The notes: generated from the sequence alone by a model not told the origin. DNA of 20,233 bases from DATHVR01 sp035461175 (GCA_035461175.1 DATHVR010000056.1:1-20233), one strand, 5' to 3'; shown: positions 1 through 7,428, numbered from the stretch's first letter. A program made the numbers and translations.

Positions 1-3
1 CAA

Positions 4-105
4 GTCGGGCGACCGGCGTCTGTTCGGGGCACGGCCCCGAACAACCACGAGACGCGAAGGAGCGACGGGATCAGCGAGGCGAAGCCGGCCTCGAAGTCGC
101 CCGAC
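4..105. other. Foldable GC-rich intergenic element (candidate structured RNA or repeat)
   Basis: Three nested pairings can be read directly. An outer 10-bp stem pairs gtcgggcgac (4-13) with gtcgcccgac (96-105). Inside it is a long arm in which 16-20 pairs with 51-55 and is capped by a perfect 10-bp hairpin (21-30 with 34-43, loop acg). A second arm pairs cgaggc (75-80) with gcctcg (88-93). Together they form a three-way-junction-like fold. I do not recognise a known RNA family such as SRP RNA, tmRNA, RNase P or a riboswitch. It could be a small RNA, an intergenic palindromic repeat unit or a complex terminator. The strand is undetermined, and in GC-rich DNA some pairing is expected by chance. 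Confidence 0.4.
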
Positions 106-112
106 CATCAAC

Positions 113-135
113 GTCGTCCCCCCTTGAATCATCAC
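113..135. repeat. 23-bp direct repeat, copy 1
   Basis: This stretch contains ccccccttgaatcatcac preceded by gtcgt and is identical to 285-307, 172 bp downstream. Copy 1 lies outside any gene and is not followed by coding sequence resembling phoH, so similarity stops at the repeat edges apart from scattered G/C matches. Confidence 0.75.
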
Positions 136-279
136 CGCCACGGGGTTCGCCGGCGGCCGCCACGACGCCACCCTCCAAAGTCGCGAGGCCTCCAGCGACA
201 GACAAGGTCCGGCAGGAGACGGGCCGGCGGATGGCCCCAACCACCGAAGACCCCGGACAAGTGGCCGCGGGGGGTTACA

Positions 280-295
280 GGGGGGTCGTCCCCCC
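280..295 (-). terminator. Candidate terminator hairpin downstream of phoH
   Basis: Six G pair with six C around a four-base loop (280-285, loop tcgt, 290-295), starting 8 bases past the phoH stop on the minus strand. No U-run follows, as is common for GC-rich actinobacterial terminators, so the assignment rests on position and stem only. Confidence 0.4.
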
Positions 296-307
296 TTGAA
301 TCATCAC
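285..307. repeat. 23-bp direct repeat, copy 2, spanning the phoH stop codon
   Basis: This is identical to 113-135. It includes the TGA stop of the PhoH gene (minus strand, 306-304) and one arm of the hairpin at 280-295. The pair may be a duplicated gene end, a residue of slippage or recombination, or an intergenic repeat. Confidence 0.75.
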
Positions 308-1599
308 AGCACAGCGGCGGCTATTTCGGCCAGGGGGGAGCGGATGGTGCGGTCGAGGGTGACGTGGCCGAACAGGTGCGAGCCCTTGAACTTCTCGATC
401 AGGGCGGCCATGCCGCCGTAGGGCGAGATGTAGGGGTTGTCGACCTGGGACAGGTCGCCGCAGAACACGAGCTTGGAGTTGCGGCCCATGCGGGTGAGGA
501 TCACCTTCAGGGTGGGGAGCTCGAGGTTCTGAGCCTCGTCGATGATCACGAACTCGTCGGTGATCGACCGACCCCGCAGGTAGGTCACCGCCGCCAGTTC
601 CAGCTCACCCCGGTCGAGAAGTTCCTCGACGGCCGCCTTGGCCCCGTCGGCGCCCCCGTCCGAGAACAGGGCGTAGAGGTTGTCGTTGACCGCCGCCATC
701 CACGGAGCGAGCTTCTCGGACAGGTCGCCGGGGAGGAATCCGACCTCCTGACGCCCGACCGCCACCAACGGACGGTACACGCTCACTCTCCGGTAGCGCT
801 GCTGTTCGAGGACCTGTTCGAGAGCGGCGGCGAGAGCGAGAAAGGTCTTGCCCGAACCGGCAGTGCCCATCATCGACACCGCCGGGATGTCGGGATCGAG
901 GAGGTGATGAAGGGCGACGGTCTGGGGAAGGTTCTTGGGCTCGATCCCGAAGGCGCGCACGTGGGTCGGAACCCGTTCCAGGGTGGCGGGAGGGCCGGCC
1001 TCGATCACCCGGGCCAGGGCGGACCGGGACCGGCCCGCCCGGAGTACGACGAACTCGTTGGCGAGGGCATCGACATCGACCGAGATCTTGCCCTCGTCGA
1101 AGAGGCGGTCGACCGTCTCGGTGTCGACGGCGTGCTCGACGATGCCCGAGTGCAGTTCCTCCACCTGAACGGTGTCGCCCCGATAATCCTGGACCTCGAC
1201 CCCGAGCTGGGCTCCCTTGATGCGCAGGCTGGCGTCTTTGGTCACCAGCACCGGGGAGTCGAGGTTGAAGCAGGTGGCGAGGATGCGATGGTCGGGAGTG
1301 GTGGGGTCGAGGACCTTGGGGAGGCGGTCCGAGGCGATGCCGTTCAATTCGATCCGCAGGCGTCCTCCCGACGGCAGGGCGACCGGTTCCCGCATTCCGC
1401 CGGCGTGTGAGGCACCCAGGCTCTCGAGCAGCCGGATGGCGGCCCGGGAATTGGCCCCCACCTCGTCGAGACGTGTCTTCTTGCGGTCGAGTTCCTCGAT
1501 CACCACCAAGGGAAGGACTACGTCGTGCTCGTCGAACCGCAACAAGGCATTGGGGTCGGCGAGGAGTACACAGGTGTCGAGGACGAAGGTGCGGGACAT
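304..1599 (-). CDS. PIN-PhoH family ATPase (PhoH2-like)
   Basis: This 431-residue protein joins an N-terminal PIN nuclease domain to a C-terminal PhoH ATPase domain. In the PIN part the acidic residues D8 (VLDTCVLL), E35/E36, D103 and D122 are in place. The ATPase part has Walker A GTAGSGKT at 245-252 and Walker B FVIIDEAQ at 350-357, with a conserved Arg (TIRSPLAE) near the C-terminus. PhoH2 proteins studied in mycobacteria act as RNA helicases and ribonucleases; the same cytosolic RNA role is inferred here. I chose the ATG at 1599 because family members start close to the first PIN strand and AGGAG lies just upstream, although its spacing of 3-4 nt is tight. A TTG six codons upstream (1617) is possible. 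The gene is divergent from the MerB-like gene, with 78 bp between starts. Confidence 0.9.
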   Translation of the reverse strand: MSRTFVLDTCVLLADPNALLRFDEHDVVLPLVVIEELDRKKTRLDEVGANSRAAIRLLESLGASHAGGMREPVALPSGGRLRIELNGIASDRLPKVLDPTTPDHRILATCFNLDSPVLVTKDASLRIKGAQLGVEVQDYRGDTVQVEELHSGIVEHAVDTETVDRLFDEGKISVDVDALANEFVVLRAGRSRSALARVIEAGPPATLERVPTHVRAFGIEPKNLPQTVALHHLLDPDIPAVSMMGTAGSGKTFLALAAALEQVLEQQRYRRVSVYRPLVAVGRQEVGFLPGDLSEKLAPWMAAVNDNLYALFSDGGADGAKAAVEELLDRGELELAAVTYLRGRSITDEFVIIDEAQNLELPTLKVILTRMGRNSKLVFCGDLSQVDNPYISPYGGMAALIEKFKGSHLFGHVTLDRTIRSPLAEIAAAVL

Positions 1600-1665
1600 G
1601 GTCTCCTGTTCGGCCAAGGTCCGTCCATCTTCCCCGCTCCCACCCGGCTAACCAAGGACCCTCGA

Positions 1666-1671
1666 TACCGT
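1666..1671 (+). promoter_or_regulatory. -10 box of the MerB-like gene (leaderless)
   Basis: TACCGT fits the actinobacterial TANNNT -10 consensus and ends 6 nt before the ATG at 1678. Transcription would therefore start at or next to the start codon. No Shine-Dalgarno sequence and no clear -35 box are visible. Confidence 0.45.
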
Positions 1672-1677
1672 GGGCTC

Positions 1678-2319
1678 ATGACCCACCTCTCCGCTCCCTC
1701 CGCTTCCGGCGTCGACGTCGTCCGTGACGTCGCCCGTCTCCTGGACAACTTCCCGCTCCTCACCCGCCAACGAGCCCTGACACCGGACCTGCGGCAGGCC
1801 CATCGACACCTGCTGAATACGATCGCCCACGAGGGCCGGCCGCCGACCGACCTGGACCCGTCGGCGGTGCGGACCCTGGCGGCCGAAGACGTGATCGTGG
1901 CGGATGAAGATGGCATCACCGGCGCCTATCCCTTCTCGCTCATCCCCACCGGGCACCGACTGCGGATCGGCGGCACGGTCGAGGTGTACGCCATGTGTTC
2001 GATCGACGCCGTGGCCGTGGCTCCCGTCTGGCGGCTTCCCACCCGCATCGAGTCCACCTGCGCCCACACGGGAGTTCCGGTCCGCCTCGACCAGCAGCCG
2101 GACGGCGCCGAGTCGGACCCCGGCGATGTCCGCCTGGGGATTCACTGGCAGGTCCCGCAGGGAAGCGCCTCGACCTCGATGTGCCGGGAAATGGTGTTTC
2201 TGGCCGGGCCCGACGCCGCTCGAGGCTGGCAGGAGGATGGCGGCGAGGCTTCGGTCTACACGATGGAGGAGGGAATCGAGTTCGGGCGTCGGTTCTTCGC
2301 TCCGCTGCTGGTCGACTGA
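1678..2319 (+). CDS. Alkylmercury lyase (MerB) family protein
   Basis: The 213-residue protein matches the C-terminal catalytic half of MerB, which cleaves carbon-mercury bonds in the cytosol. Aligned by eye to plasmid MerB, catalytic C96, D99 and C159 correspond to C107 and D110 (AMCSID) and C169 (SMCREM), so the full triad is kept. Structural C117 corresponds to C128 (STCAHTG). The N-terminal ~70 residues resemble the winged-helix-like part of MerB (about 210 residues is the usual length). No merA, merR or transporter gene is nearby, so the physiological substrate may not be an organomercurial; actinobacteria carry diverged MerB-like proteins of unknown role. The ATG at 1678 is preferred over an upstream TTG (1525) that lies inside phoH, because the family homology begins after it and a -10 box sits 6 nt upstream. 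It converges on the CAP-SLH gene with a 4-bp gap. Confidence 0.82.
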   Translation: MTHLSAPSASGVDVVRDVARLLDNFPLLTRQRALTPDLRQAHRHLLNTIAHEGRPPTDLDPSAVRTLAAEDVIVADEDGITGAYPFSLIPTGHRLRIGGTVEVYAMCSIDAVAVAPVWRLPTRIESTCAHTGVPVRLDQQPDGAESDPGDVRLGIHWQVPQGSASTSMCREMVFLAGPDAARGWQEDGGEASVYTMEEGIEFGRRFFAPLLVD

Positions 2320-2323
2320 TCGG

Positions 2324-3400
2324 TCAACCGGCCAGCCCGGCCCGAACCAGGAAGGCAGCCATCTGGCCCCTGGTGACCCACCCGCGGGGGCAATAGTGCG
2401 ACCCGCCGGCGTCGCAACCGGCGGTGATCCCGGCAGCGTGAAGGGCATCGATGTAGGCGCGGTGGACCGACCCGCTTATGTCATCGAAGGCGGTGCCTGG
2501 GCCTGGTTCGAGCTCCAGCACCTTGCCGAGGAAGGTGGCCATCTCTCCCCGGGTCACGGGACGGTCGGGACAGAAGTTCCGATAGTCGGGAGGATCACAG
2601 CCTTCGGTCGCCCCGGCGGCGGCCATGGCCTCGATCGCACGCTCGTACACCGAGCCCTCGTCGTCCACGAATCGGTTTCCGCCCGGTGTGCCCCATCCCA
2701 GGGCCCGGGTCAGGAACACCGCCATCTCGCCGCGCGTGACCGGTGCGTCGGGGCAGAACCGGGTGTTGTCGGGCGGGTTGCATCCCGCCGTGATCCCGGC
2801 GGCGGCGAGCGTTTCGATGTCGGCCTCGAAGAGAGAGCCGTCGTCGTCGGCGAACCGGCCCTTCCAGTGCTCGACGAGCGACTGGGAGTAGGAGGCAGGC
2901 CAGGTGACGGGCGGCGGCTGGTAGGAGGGATGGGAGAACAGGCCGGCGGTGATCCAGAGATGGGATCCGGCCTTGTGCACACCCATCGATATGAAGTCGA
3001 ATCCGGGGTTGGTGAGGATCTGCTTGTGAGAAGGAGAGTTCCACAGCGCCTCGATGGCCTCTTGGCACCACGCCTCCACGCCGCCGTCGTCGGCCGAGGC
3101 GAGGGCACCGCCCGAGGCGGTCTCGCCGTAGCCGGTCCAGCCGTCGGGGAGGTGGGCGATACGCCCGTCCATTCCGTCGTGGCTGAGGTCGCCGGCGACG
3201 GCCATTTCGGCCGAATGGCTACGGAGCGAATCGCGCAGGATTCCGCTCCAGCGCATGGCGGCTCCACCCCGACGCTGGTTGATACCGTCGACCAGACACG
3301 CCTCCGGTCCCGACGGGGCGTCCCCTTCCGCTGCCGCCGCCCCCCGGGAGACCGCCAGCAGGGCGAACAGCATCCCGAGGACCACCAGCCAGCGAGGCAT
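2324..3400 (-). CDS. Secreted CAP (SCP/PR1)-domain protein with three SLH repeats
   Basis: The 358-residue product starts with a Sec signal peptide (hydrophobic stretch about 4-18, likely cleavage after AAA near 24). A CAP domain spans about 33-157, with the characteristic H74 (LSHDG), E93 (GETAS), E114/E117 region and H125 (SPSHKQIL). Three S-layer-homology repeats follow (about 183-236, 243-296, 304-357), each ending in a VTRGEMA or VTRGQMA motif. Each repeat has a Cys pair (GC...FCP or YCP), which could form a disulfide outside the cell. SLH repeats normally bind cell-wall polysaccharide, so the protein is probably held on the surface; CAP domains often bind lipids or cell-wall material, and the exact role is unknown. 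The ATG at 3400 overlaps the stop of the methyltransferase gene (TGATG), implying translational coupling. Longer upstream starts lie inside that gene and were rejected. Confidence 0.88.
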   Translation of the reverse strand: MPRWLVVLGMLFALLAVSRGAAAAEGDAPSGPEACLVDGINQRRGGAAMRWSGILRDSLRSHSAEMAVAGDLSHDGMDGRIAHLPDGWTGYGETASGGALASADDGGVEAWCQEAIEALWNSPSHKQILTNPGFDFISMGVHKAGSHLWITAGLFSHPSYQPPPVTWPASYSQSLVEHWKGRFADDDGSLFEADIETLAAAGITAGCNPPDNTRFCPDAPVTRGEMAVFLTRALGWGTPGGNRFVDDEGSVYERAIEAMAAAGATEGCDPPDYRNFCPDRPVTRGEMATFLGKVLELEPGPGTAFDDISGSVHRAYIDALHAAGITAGCDAGGSHYCPRGWVTRGQMAAFLVRAGLAG

Positions 3401-3978
3401 CAGGTCGCGAACCGCGAAACGAATTGGGGACTCTTGAGGAGGTTGAACTCGTGATGGGTCTCGGCCCACCCGAGCGGTTCCACCATCCGTCGCAGCTTGG
3501 AGGGCCACAGCTTGTGGCAGTGGACCTCCCGTGCCTTGAAAGGGGTTCCGTGGAGGATCATCGAGGTGGGAATGGCATAGAGACCCATGATCGGCTCGGC
3601 CGGATAGACGAACAGAGCCTGACCGCCGGGACGGAGCACCCGGGCCATGTCGACCAGGGCTGCCTCCAGCGCCGGGATGTGCTCGATGGCGTGCACCGAG
3701 ACGAGGGCGTCGAAGCTGTTGTCTTCGAAGTCGAGCGCCTCGGCCCGCATCGTTCGGACCCGATAGCTGTCCGCCACCTCGGCGGCATTGGGGTTGGCGT
3801 CGATCCCGATGATGTCGACACCGCGCGCCGCCAGTCGCTTGGTCAGATGGCCGGACCCACATCCCACCTCGAGGACGGTAGTTGACGGCTGCAACGGCAG
3901 CAACCTATCCACCGTCTCCAGGTGCGAGGGGTCCCAGCGGTTGACGAGGGCATAGCGACGGCTGTCGTAGACACTCAT
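3400..3978 (-). CDS. Class I SAM-dependent methyltransferase
   Basis: The 192-residue protein is a small Methyltransf_11-type enzyme. Motif I is VLEVGCGSG (35-43) and the acidic residue at the end of strand 2 is D60 (IIGIDAN). The post-motif region reads FDALVSVHAIEHI (about 89-101), with LRPGG at 115-119, typical of methyltransferases acting on small molecules or quinone/lipid precursors. The substrate cannot be told from sequence. It is the middle gene of a minus-strand unit: its ATG overlaps the phosphatase stop by 4 nt (ATGA) and its stop overlaps the CAP-SLH start by 1 nt. That arrangement implies co-transcription and coupled translation, so its substrate may be a cell-envelope or lipid-linked compound, which is inference. 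Confidence 0.85.
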   Translation of the reverse strand: MSVYDSRRYALVNRWDPSHLETVDRLLPLQPSTTVLEVGCGSGHLTKRLAARGVDIIGIDANPNAAEVADSYRVRTMRAEALDFEDNSFDALVSVHAIEHIPALEAALVDMARVLRPGGQALFVYPAEPIMGLYAIPTSMILHGTPFKAREVHCHKLWPSKLRRMVEPLGWAETHHEFNLLKSPQFVSRFAT

Positions 3979-5216
3979 TGGACGGGCACCGCTAGATCAT
4001 CGAGATGGGGCGCCACGGCGTAGTCGCACAGGATCGGACCGGCCTCGGTGAGAGCGACGTGGGTCACCGAAGTGTTCTCGGGGGTGGCGAGGCGGCTGCG
4101 GGTGGAACTGGCGTCGCCCCCGACCGTTCCGACGTAGGCACGGAGCACGCCGCCATGGAAGACGACGCCGCTTACCTCTCCGGCCGGGGTGTCGAGCGAG
4201 TCGATCGTGGCCGACACCCGCTCGGTCGCCTCTCGCCAGGTCTCGCCCGTCCGTCCGCGAGCGAGATCCTCTCCGTCGACGTATATGCGACGGGCCAGGT
4301 CGGCCCATGTGGCTTCGATCTCCTCGCGCCCCAGGCCCTCCCACTCGCCGAAGGCGATCTCCATCAAACCATCCGTCAGCACCGGGTTGGGGTTGAGGCG
4401 ACTGGCGGTGTCGACCGCCCGAGACAGGGGGGAGGAGTAGACCGTGTCCAGCGGTCCGTACCACTCCGCCAGGCGATTGGCCTGGGCCTCGCCCACCTCG
4501 TCCAGCCCCCAACACGACTGCCCCTGGAAGCGTCCGTCGAGGTTGGCCCGGGTGCGGCCGTGGCGGATGAGAGCCAGAACCGGCTCGCCCTTCGCCAGAT
4601 GATGGGCGGCGTAGACGGGAAGGGTCCCGAGGTGGCCGGAGTCGTTGAGGCGGGCCAGCCTCCAGTCTCCCGGGGATCCCACCAGGTGGGTGAGCGAGGT
4701 GTTGGAAGCCATGCGGTGAGGACGGCGGGTGACGGTGGGGAGTAGGCCGGCGAGCAGCGAATCGATCACTCCACCATGGGTGACGAGGATGGCCCGGCCA
4801 GCGGGACCGACCCGGCGGGCGGCGGCGTCGACCACCGCCCCGGCCCGCGCCGTCACCTCGCTCATCCGCTCCCCGGTGTCCCCGAAGGGGTCGTCACTGC
4901 CCCCGTAGATCGCCCGCAGGCGCTCCATGTCGGTAGAGGCGACGACGTCGAAGGAAACATCCTCCCACCGGCCCAGGTCGATCTCGATCAGGCCGGGGTC
5001 GATCTCGGGCGCGCCAAAGGCCCGGGCGGTCTCGACCGCCCGGGACAGAGGTGACGACAGCACCAGGTCGGGATCGGGCCAGGCGGTGGCTCGGGCGGCC
5101 AGAGACTCGATCTGGTCCCGTCCGGTGTCCGAGAGCGCGGCGTCGCCCCGTCCCTGCCAGGCGCCGGCCAGGTTCGCCTCCGACTCGGCGTGTCGAACGA
5201 GAATGATCTCAGTCAT
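3975..5216 (-). CDS. Tandem two-domain histidine phosphatase (phosphoglycerate mutase-like)
   Basis: The 413-residue protein contains two complete histidine phosphatase domains in series. Domain 1 (about 1-195) has LVRHAESEAN with H9, SSPLSRA with R59, E78 and VTHGG with H147. Domain 2 (about 210-400) has LIRHGRTRAN with H219, SSPLSRA with R266, E286 and VFHGG with H354. Both catalytic sets look intact, so both halves may be active. Usual family members are single-domain (about 200 residues), so this is a duplication or fusion. It likely removes phosphate from a small cytosolic substrate such as a sugar or glycerate phosphate, but the identity is unknown. It is the first gene of the unit with the methyltransferase and CAP-SLH genes. 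The ATG at 5216 precedes the conserved first strand directly. Confidence 0.88.
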   Translation of the reverse strand: MTEIILVRHAESEANLAGAWQGRGDAALSDTGRDQIESLAARATAWPDPDLVLSSPLSRAVETARAFGAPEIDPGLIEIDLGRWEDVSFDVVASTDMERLRAIYGGSDDPFGDTGERMSEVTARAGAVVDAAARRVGPAGRAILVTHGGVIDSLLAGLLPTVTRRPHRMASNTSLTHLVGSPGDWRLARLNDSGHLGTLPVYAAHHLAKGEPVLALIRHGRTRANLDGRFQGQSCWGLDEVGEAQANRLAEWYGPLDTVYSSPLSRAVDTASRLNPNPVLTDGLMEIAFGEWEGLGREEIEATWADLARRIYVDGEDLARGRTGETWREATERVSATIDSLDTPAGEVSGVVFHGGVLRAYVGTVGGDASSTRSRLATPENTSVTHVALTEAGPILCDYAVAPHLDDLAVPVQ

Positions 5217-5227
5217 GGGACCCCGAC

Positions 5228-5233
5228 ATTGTG
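5228..5233 (-). promoter_or_regulatory. Weak candidate -10 for the phosphatase-methyltransferase-CAP operon
   Basis: On the minus strand CACAAT lies 11 nt before the ATG at 5216, giving a leader of only a few bases. It matches the TATAAT-type consensus only partly, and no good Shine-Dalgarno sequence or -35 box is seen. Confidence 0.2.
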
Positions 5234-5291
5234 GTCATCCTCTCGAATAGGCGAAGCCGAGGGCCGAAAGCCGGGTCCTGCGACACCGGCC

Positions 5292-5303
5292 CCCGACCTC
5301 GGG
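5292..5303 (-). terminator. Candidate hairpin after hppA
   Basis: CCCGA and TCGGG form a 5-bp stem with a 2-base loop, placed one base after the hppA stop codon on the minus strand. There is no U-run. It is short, so this is only a suggestion. Confidence 0.25.
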
Positions 5304-5304
5304 C

Positions 5305-7359
5305 TCAGAAAGCCGAGGCGAAGATCAGCGCCACGATCGTCATGACCTTGATGACGATGTTCATGGCCGGGCCCGACGTATCCTTGAACGGGTCGCCGAC
5401 CGTGTCGCCGATCACTGCCGCCTTGTGGGAATCCGATCCCTTGCCCCCGAAGGCTCCCGCCTCGATGAACTTCTTGGCGTTGTCCCAGGCTCCTCCGGCG
5501 TTGGCCATGAAGATCGCCAGGAGGAATCCGGTGACGAGGGCGCCGGCCAGGAACCCTCCCAGCATCTCGACGTTGATGAAGCCGATGATGAGTGGCAGGG
5601 CCACGGCCAGCGAACCGGGGATCACCATCTCCCGGAGAGCGGCGCCAGTGGCGATGTCGACACAGGTGGCGTAGTCGGCCTTGGCGTCGGGATGGCCTTC
5701 CTTGAGCCCGACGATCTCACGGAACTGGCGTCGGACCTCGTCGATCATCTTGTTGGCGGCCCGCCCCACCGCGTTCATGGTGAGGGCGGCGAACAGGAAC
5801 GGGAACATTCCTCCCAGGAACAAGCCCACCGTCGTCTCCGGTCGGGTGAGGTCGATGCTCTCGAGACCCACCGCGGCGGTGAACGTTGAGAACAGCGCCA
5901 GGGCGGTCACCGCGGCCGAGGCGATGGCGAAGCCCTTGGCGACGGCAGCCGTGGTGTTGCCGAGCGAGTCGAGGGCGTCGGTGGCCTTTCTGACTTCGGG
6001 GTCGAGATGGGCCATCTCGGCGATGCCACCGGCATTGTCGGCGATCGGGCCGTAGGCGTCCACCGAGATGGTGATGCCCAGAGTGGCGAGGACCCCGATG
6101 GCGGCCACGGCTACGCCGTAAATGCCTCCGCCGTCGCCCAGCGCCCAGTCGCCCGCCCAGAAGGCTCCGCCGATGCCGGCGGCGACCACGATCACCGAGA
6201 AGGCGGCCGAGCGCATGCCCTCGGCGATCCCGGAGATGATCACCGTGGCGGCCCCGGTCTGAGACTGGCGGGCGATTTCCTTGACCGTCTTGAAATGGTC
6301 CGAGGTGAACCACTCCGAGATCTTGCCGACGAACCACCCCACCACCAGGCCGATCACGACCGCGACCCAGATCCCGAGGGGGTTGTCGACCACGTCGCCG
6401 AAGACCAGGTAGACCAGACCCAGCACGCCTAGAGCGGTCACGATCAGCGAGAAGTTGGTCCCCCGATGCAGGGCGGCGGCGAGATCGCTCTCGCTCTTGG
6501 CGCGGACCAGGAAGGATCCGATGATCGACGCGAACATGCCCAGGGCGGCTACCGCCAGCGGAAAGATGATCGCCTCGGCCTGAAAAGCGGCGCCCGAGAA
6601 GACAAAGGCCGAATAGGCGATCGGCGCCACCAGCGAACCAACGTAGGACTCGAACAGGTCGGCGCCCATGCCGGCCACGTCGCCGACGTTGTCACCGACG
6701 TTGTCGGCGATCACGGCGGGGTTGCGGGGATCGTCTTCGGGAATCCCCGCCTCGACCTTGCCCACCAGGTCGGCGCCGACATCGGCCGCCTTGGTGTAGA
6801 TACCGCCGCCGACACGGGCGAACAGAGCGATCGAGGAGCCACCCAGACCGATGGCGGCGATGATGTCGGCCGAGCGGATCTCGTCGAAGCCCGATGCCAG
6901 GACCACGAAGATCAGGTAGCCGATGCCGACGCCGAGGAGACCGAGACCGGCCACAGTGAAGCCCATGACTGCTCCCCCCCGGAAGGCGACCGGAAGCGCC
7001 CCCTGGATGCCGCCCAGACGCGCCGCCTCGGTGGTGCGGGAGTTGGCGGCGGTGGCGATCCGCATGCCGACGAAACCGGCACCGGCGGAGAGGATGGCAC
7101 CGAAGAGGTAGGCGAGGGCGCGGAATCCTCCGTCCTCGAGTAGGAAGCCGATCAGGACGGCCATGGCTGCAACGAAGACGGCAACCCAGGTGTACTCGCG
7201 CCTCAGGAAGGCCATTGCTCCTTCGCGGATGGCGTCGGAGATCTCGACCATTCGTTCGTTGCCACGTGGAGTGGCGAGGACGACGCGGGCGTAATAGACC
7301 GCCAGCACCAGCGCCGCCACCCCGGCGAAGAGCGCGACATACAGCAACGTATCGATCAT
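5305..7359 (-). CDS. hppA: Membrane-bound ion-translocating pyrophosphatase
   Basis: The 684-residue, multi-spanning protein hydrolyses cytosolic pyrophosphate and pumps H+ or Na+ outward. The substrate-binding signature DVGADLVGKVE is at 193-203, the acidic DNVGDNVGDVAG segment at 219-230, and the C-terminal GDTVGDPFKDTSGP at 651-664. The ion-gate Glu is in ADLFESY (E237), the position used by bacterial enzymes rather than the plant-shifted one. At the diagnostic position in GNTTAAVAKG (467-476) the residue is Ala471, the K+-dependent state, rather than the Lys of K+-independent enzymes. H+ versus Na+ specificity cannot be decided by eye. Length is normal. The start at 7359 has a strong GGGAGGT ribosome-binding site 9 nt upstream and its own -10 box. 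It lies 69 bp after the cyclase gene on the same strand. Confidence 0.95.
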   Translation of the reverse strand: MIDTLLYVALFAGVAALVLAVYYARVVLATPRGNERMVEISDAIREGAMAFLRREYTWVAVFVAAMAVLIGFLLEDGGFRALAYLFGAILSAGAGFVGMRIATAANSRTTEAARLGGIQGALPVAFRGGAVMGFTVAGLGLLGVGIGYLIFVVLASGFDEIRSADIIAAIGLGGSSIALFARVGGGIYTKAADVGADLVGKVEAGIPEDDPRNPAVIADNVGDNVGDVAGMGADLFESYVGSLVAPIAYSAFVFSGAAFQAEAIIFPLAVAALGMFASIIGSFLVRAKSESDLAAALHRGTNFSLIVTALGVLGLVYLVFGDVVDNPLGIWVAVVIGLVVGWFVGKISEWFTSDHFKTVKEIARQSQTGAATVIISGIAEGMRSAAFSVIVVAAGIGGAFWAGDWALGDGGGIYGVAVAAIGVLATLGITISVDAYGPIADNAGGIAEMAHLDPEVRKATDALDSLGNTTAAVAKGFAIASAAVTALALFSTFTAAVGLESIDLTRPETTVGLFLGGMFPFLFAALTMNAVGRAANKMIDEVRRQFREIVGLKEGHPDAKADYATCVDIATGAALREMVIPGSLAVALPLIIGFINVEMLGGFLAGALVTGFLLAIFMANAGGAWDNAKKFIEAGAFGGKGSDSHKAAVIGDTVGDPFKDTSGPAMNIVIKVMTIVALIFASAF

Positions 7360-7402
7360 GGGCTTGATACCTCCCGAGACAGGATTGGGGAAACCGCCCG
7401 GG

Positions 7403-7408
7403 AGTATA
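7403..7408 (-). promoter_or_regulatory. -10 box upstream of hppA
   Basis: TATACT on the minus strand is one base off the TATAAT consensus. It would give a leader of roughly 37 nt carrying the GGGAGGT ribosome-binding site. TGAACC lies 17 bp further upstream as a weak -35 inside the end of the cyclase gene. This supports hppA having its own promoter. Confidence 0.5.
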
Positions 7409-7428
7409 GAAAGGCCCGCCCTGGGGGT

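Larger units (their letters stand above)
1..303. other. Gene-free stretch at left edge
   Basis: I find no convincing coding region here. The plus-strand frame is open from the window edge through about 1410, but it runs antisense to phoH and reads as a low-complexity Arg/Pro/Gly-rich translation, so it is a GC-rich shadow. The stretch holds a foldable element (4-105), two copies of a 23-bp direct repeat (113-135 and 285-307) and a short GC hairpin just past the phoH stop codon. The part between the repeats (136-279) is GC-rich with no recognisable RNA or protein signature. Confidence 0.6.

Noticed and set aside
124..1410. Long plus-strand open frame antisense to phoH
   Set aside because: It encodes low-complexity Arg/Gly/Asp-rich sequence with no motifs, while the opposite strand has full PIN and PhoH motifs.
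1678..2319. A mercury resistance operon
   Set aside because: Only a MerB-like gene is present; there is no reductase, regulator or transporter in the window.
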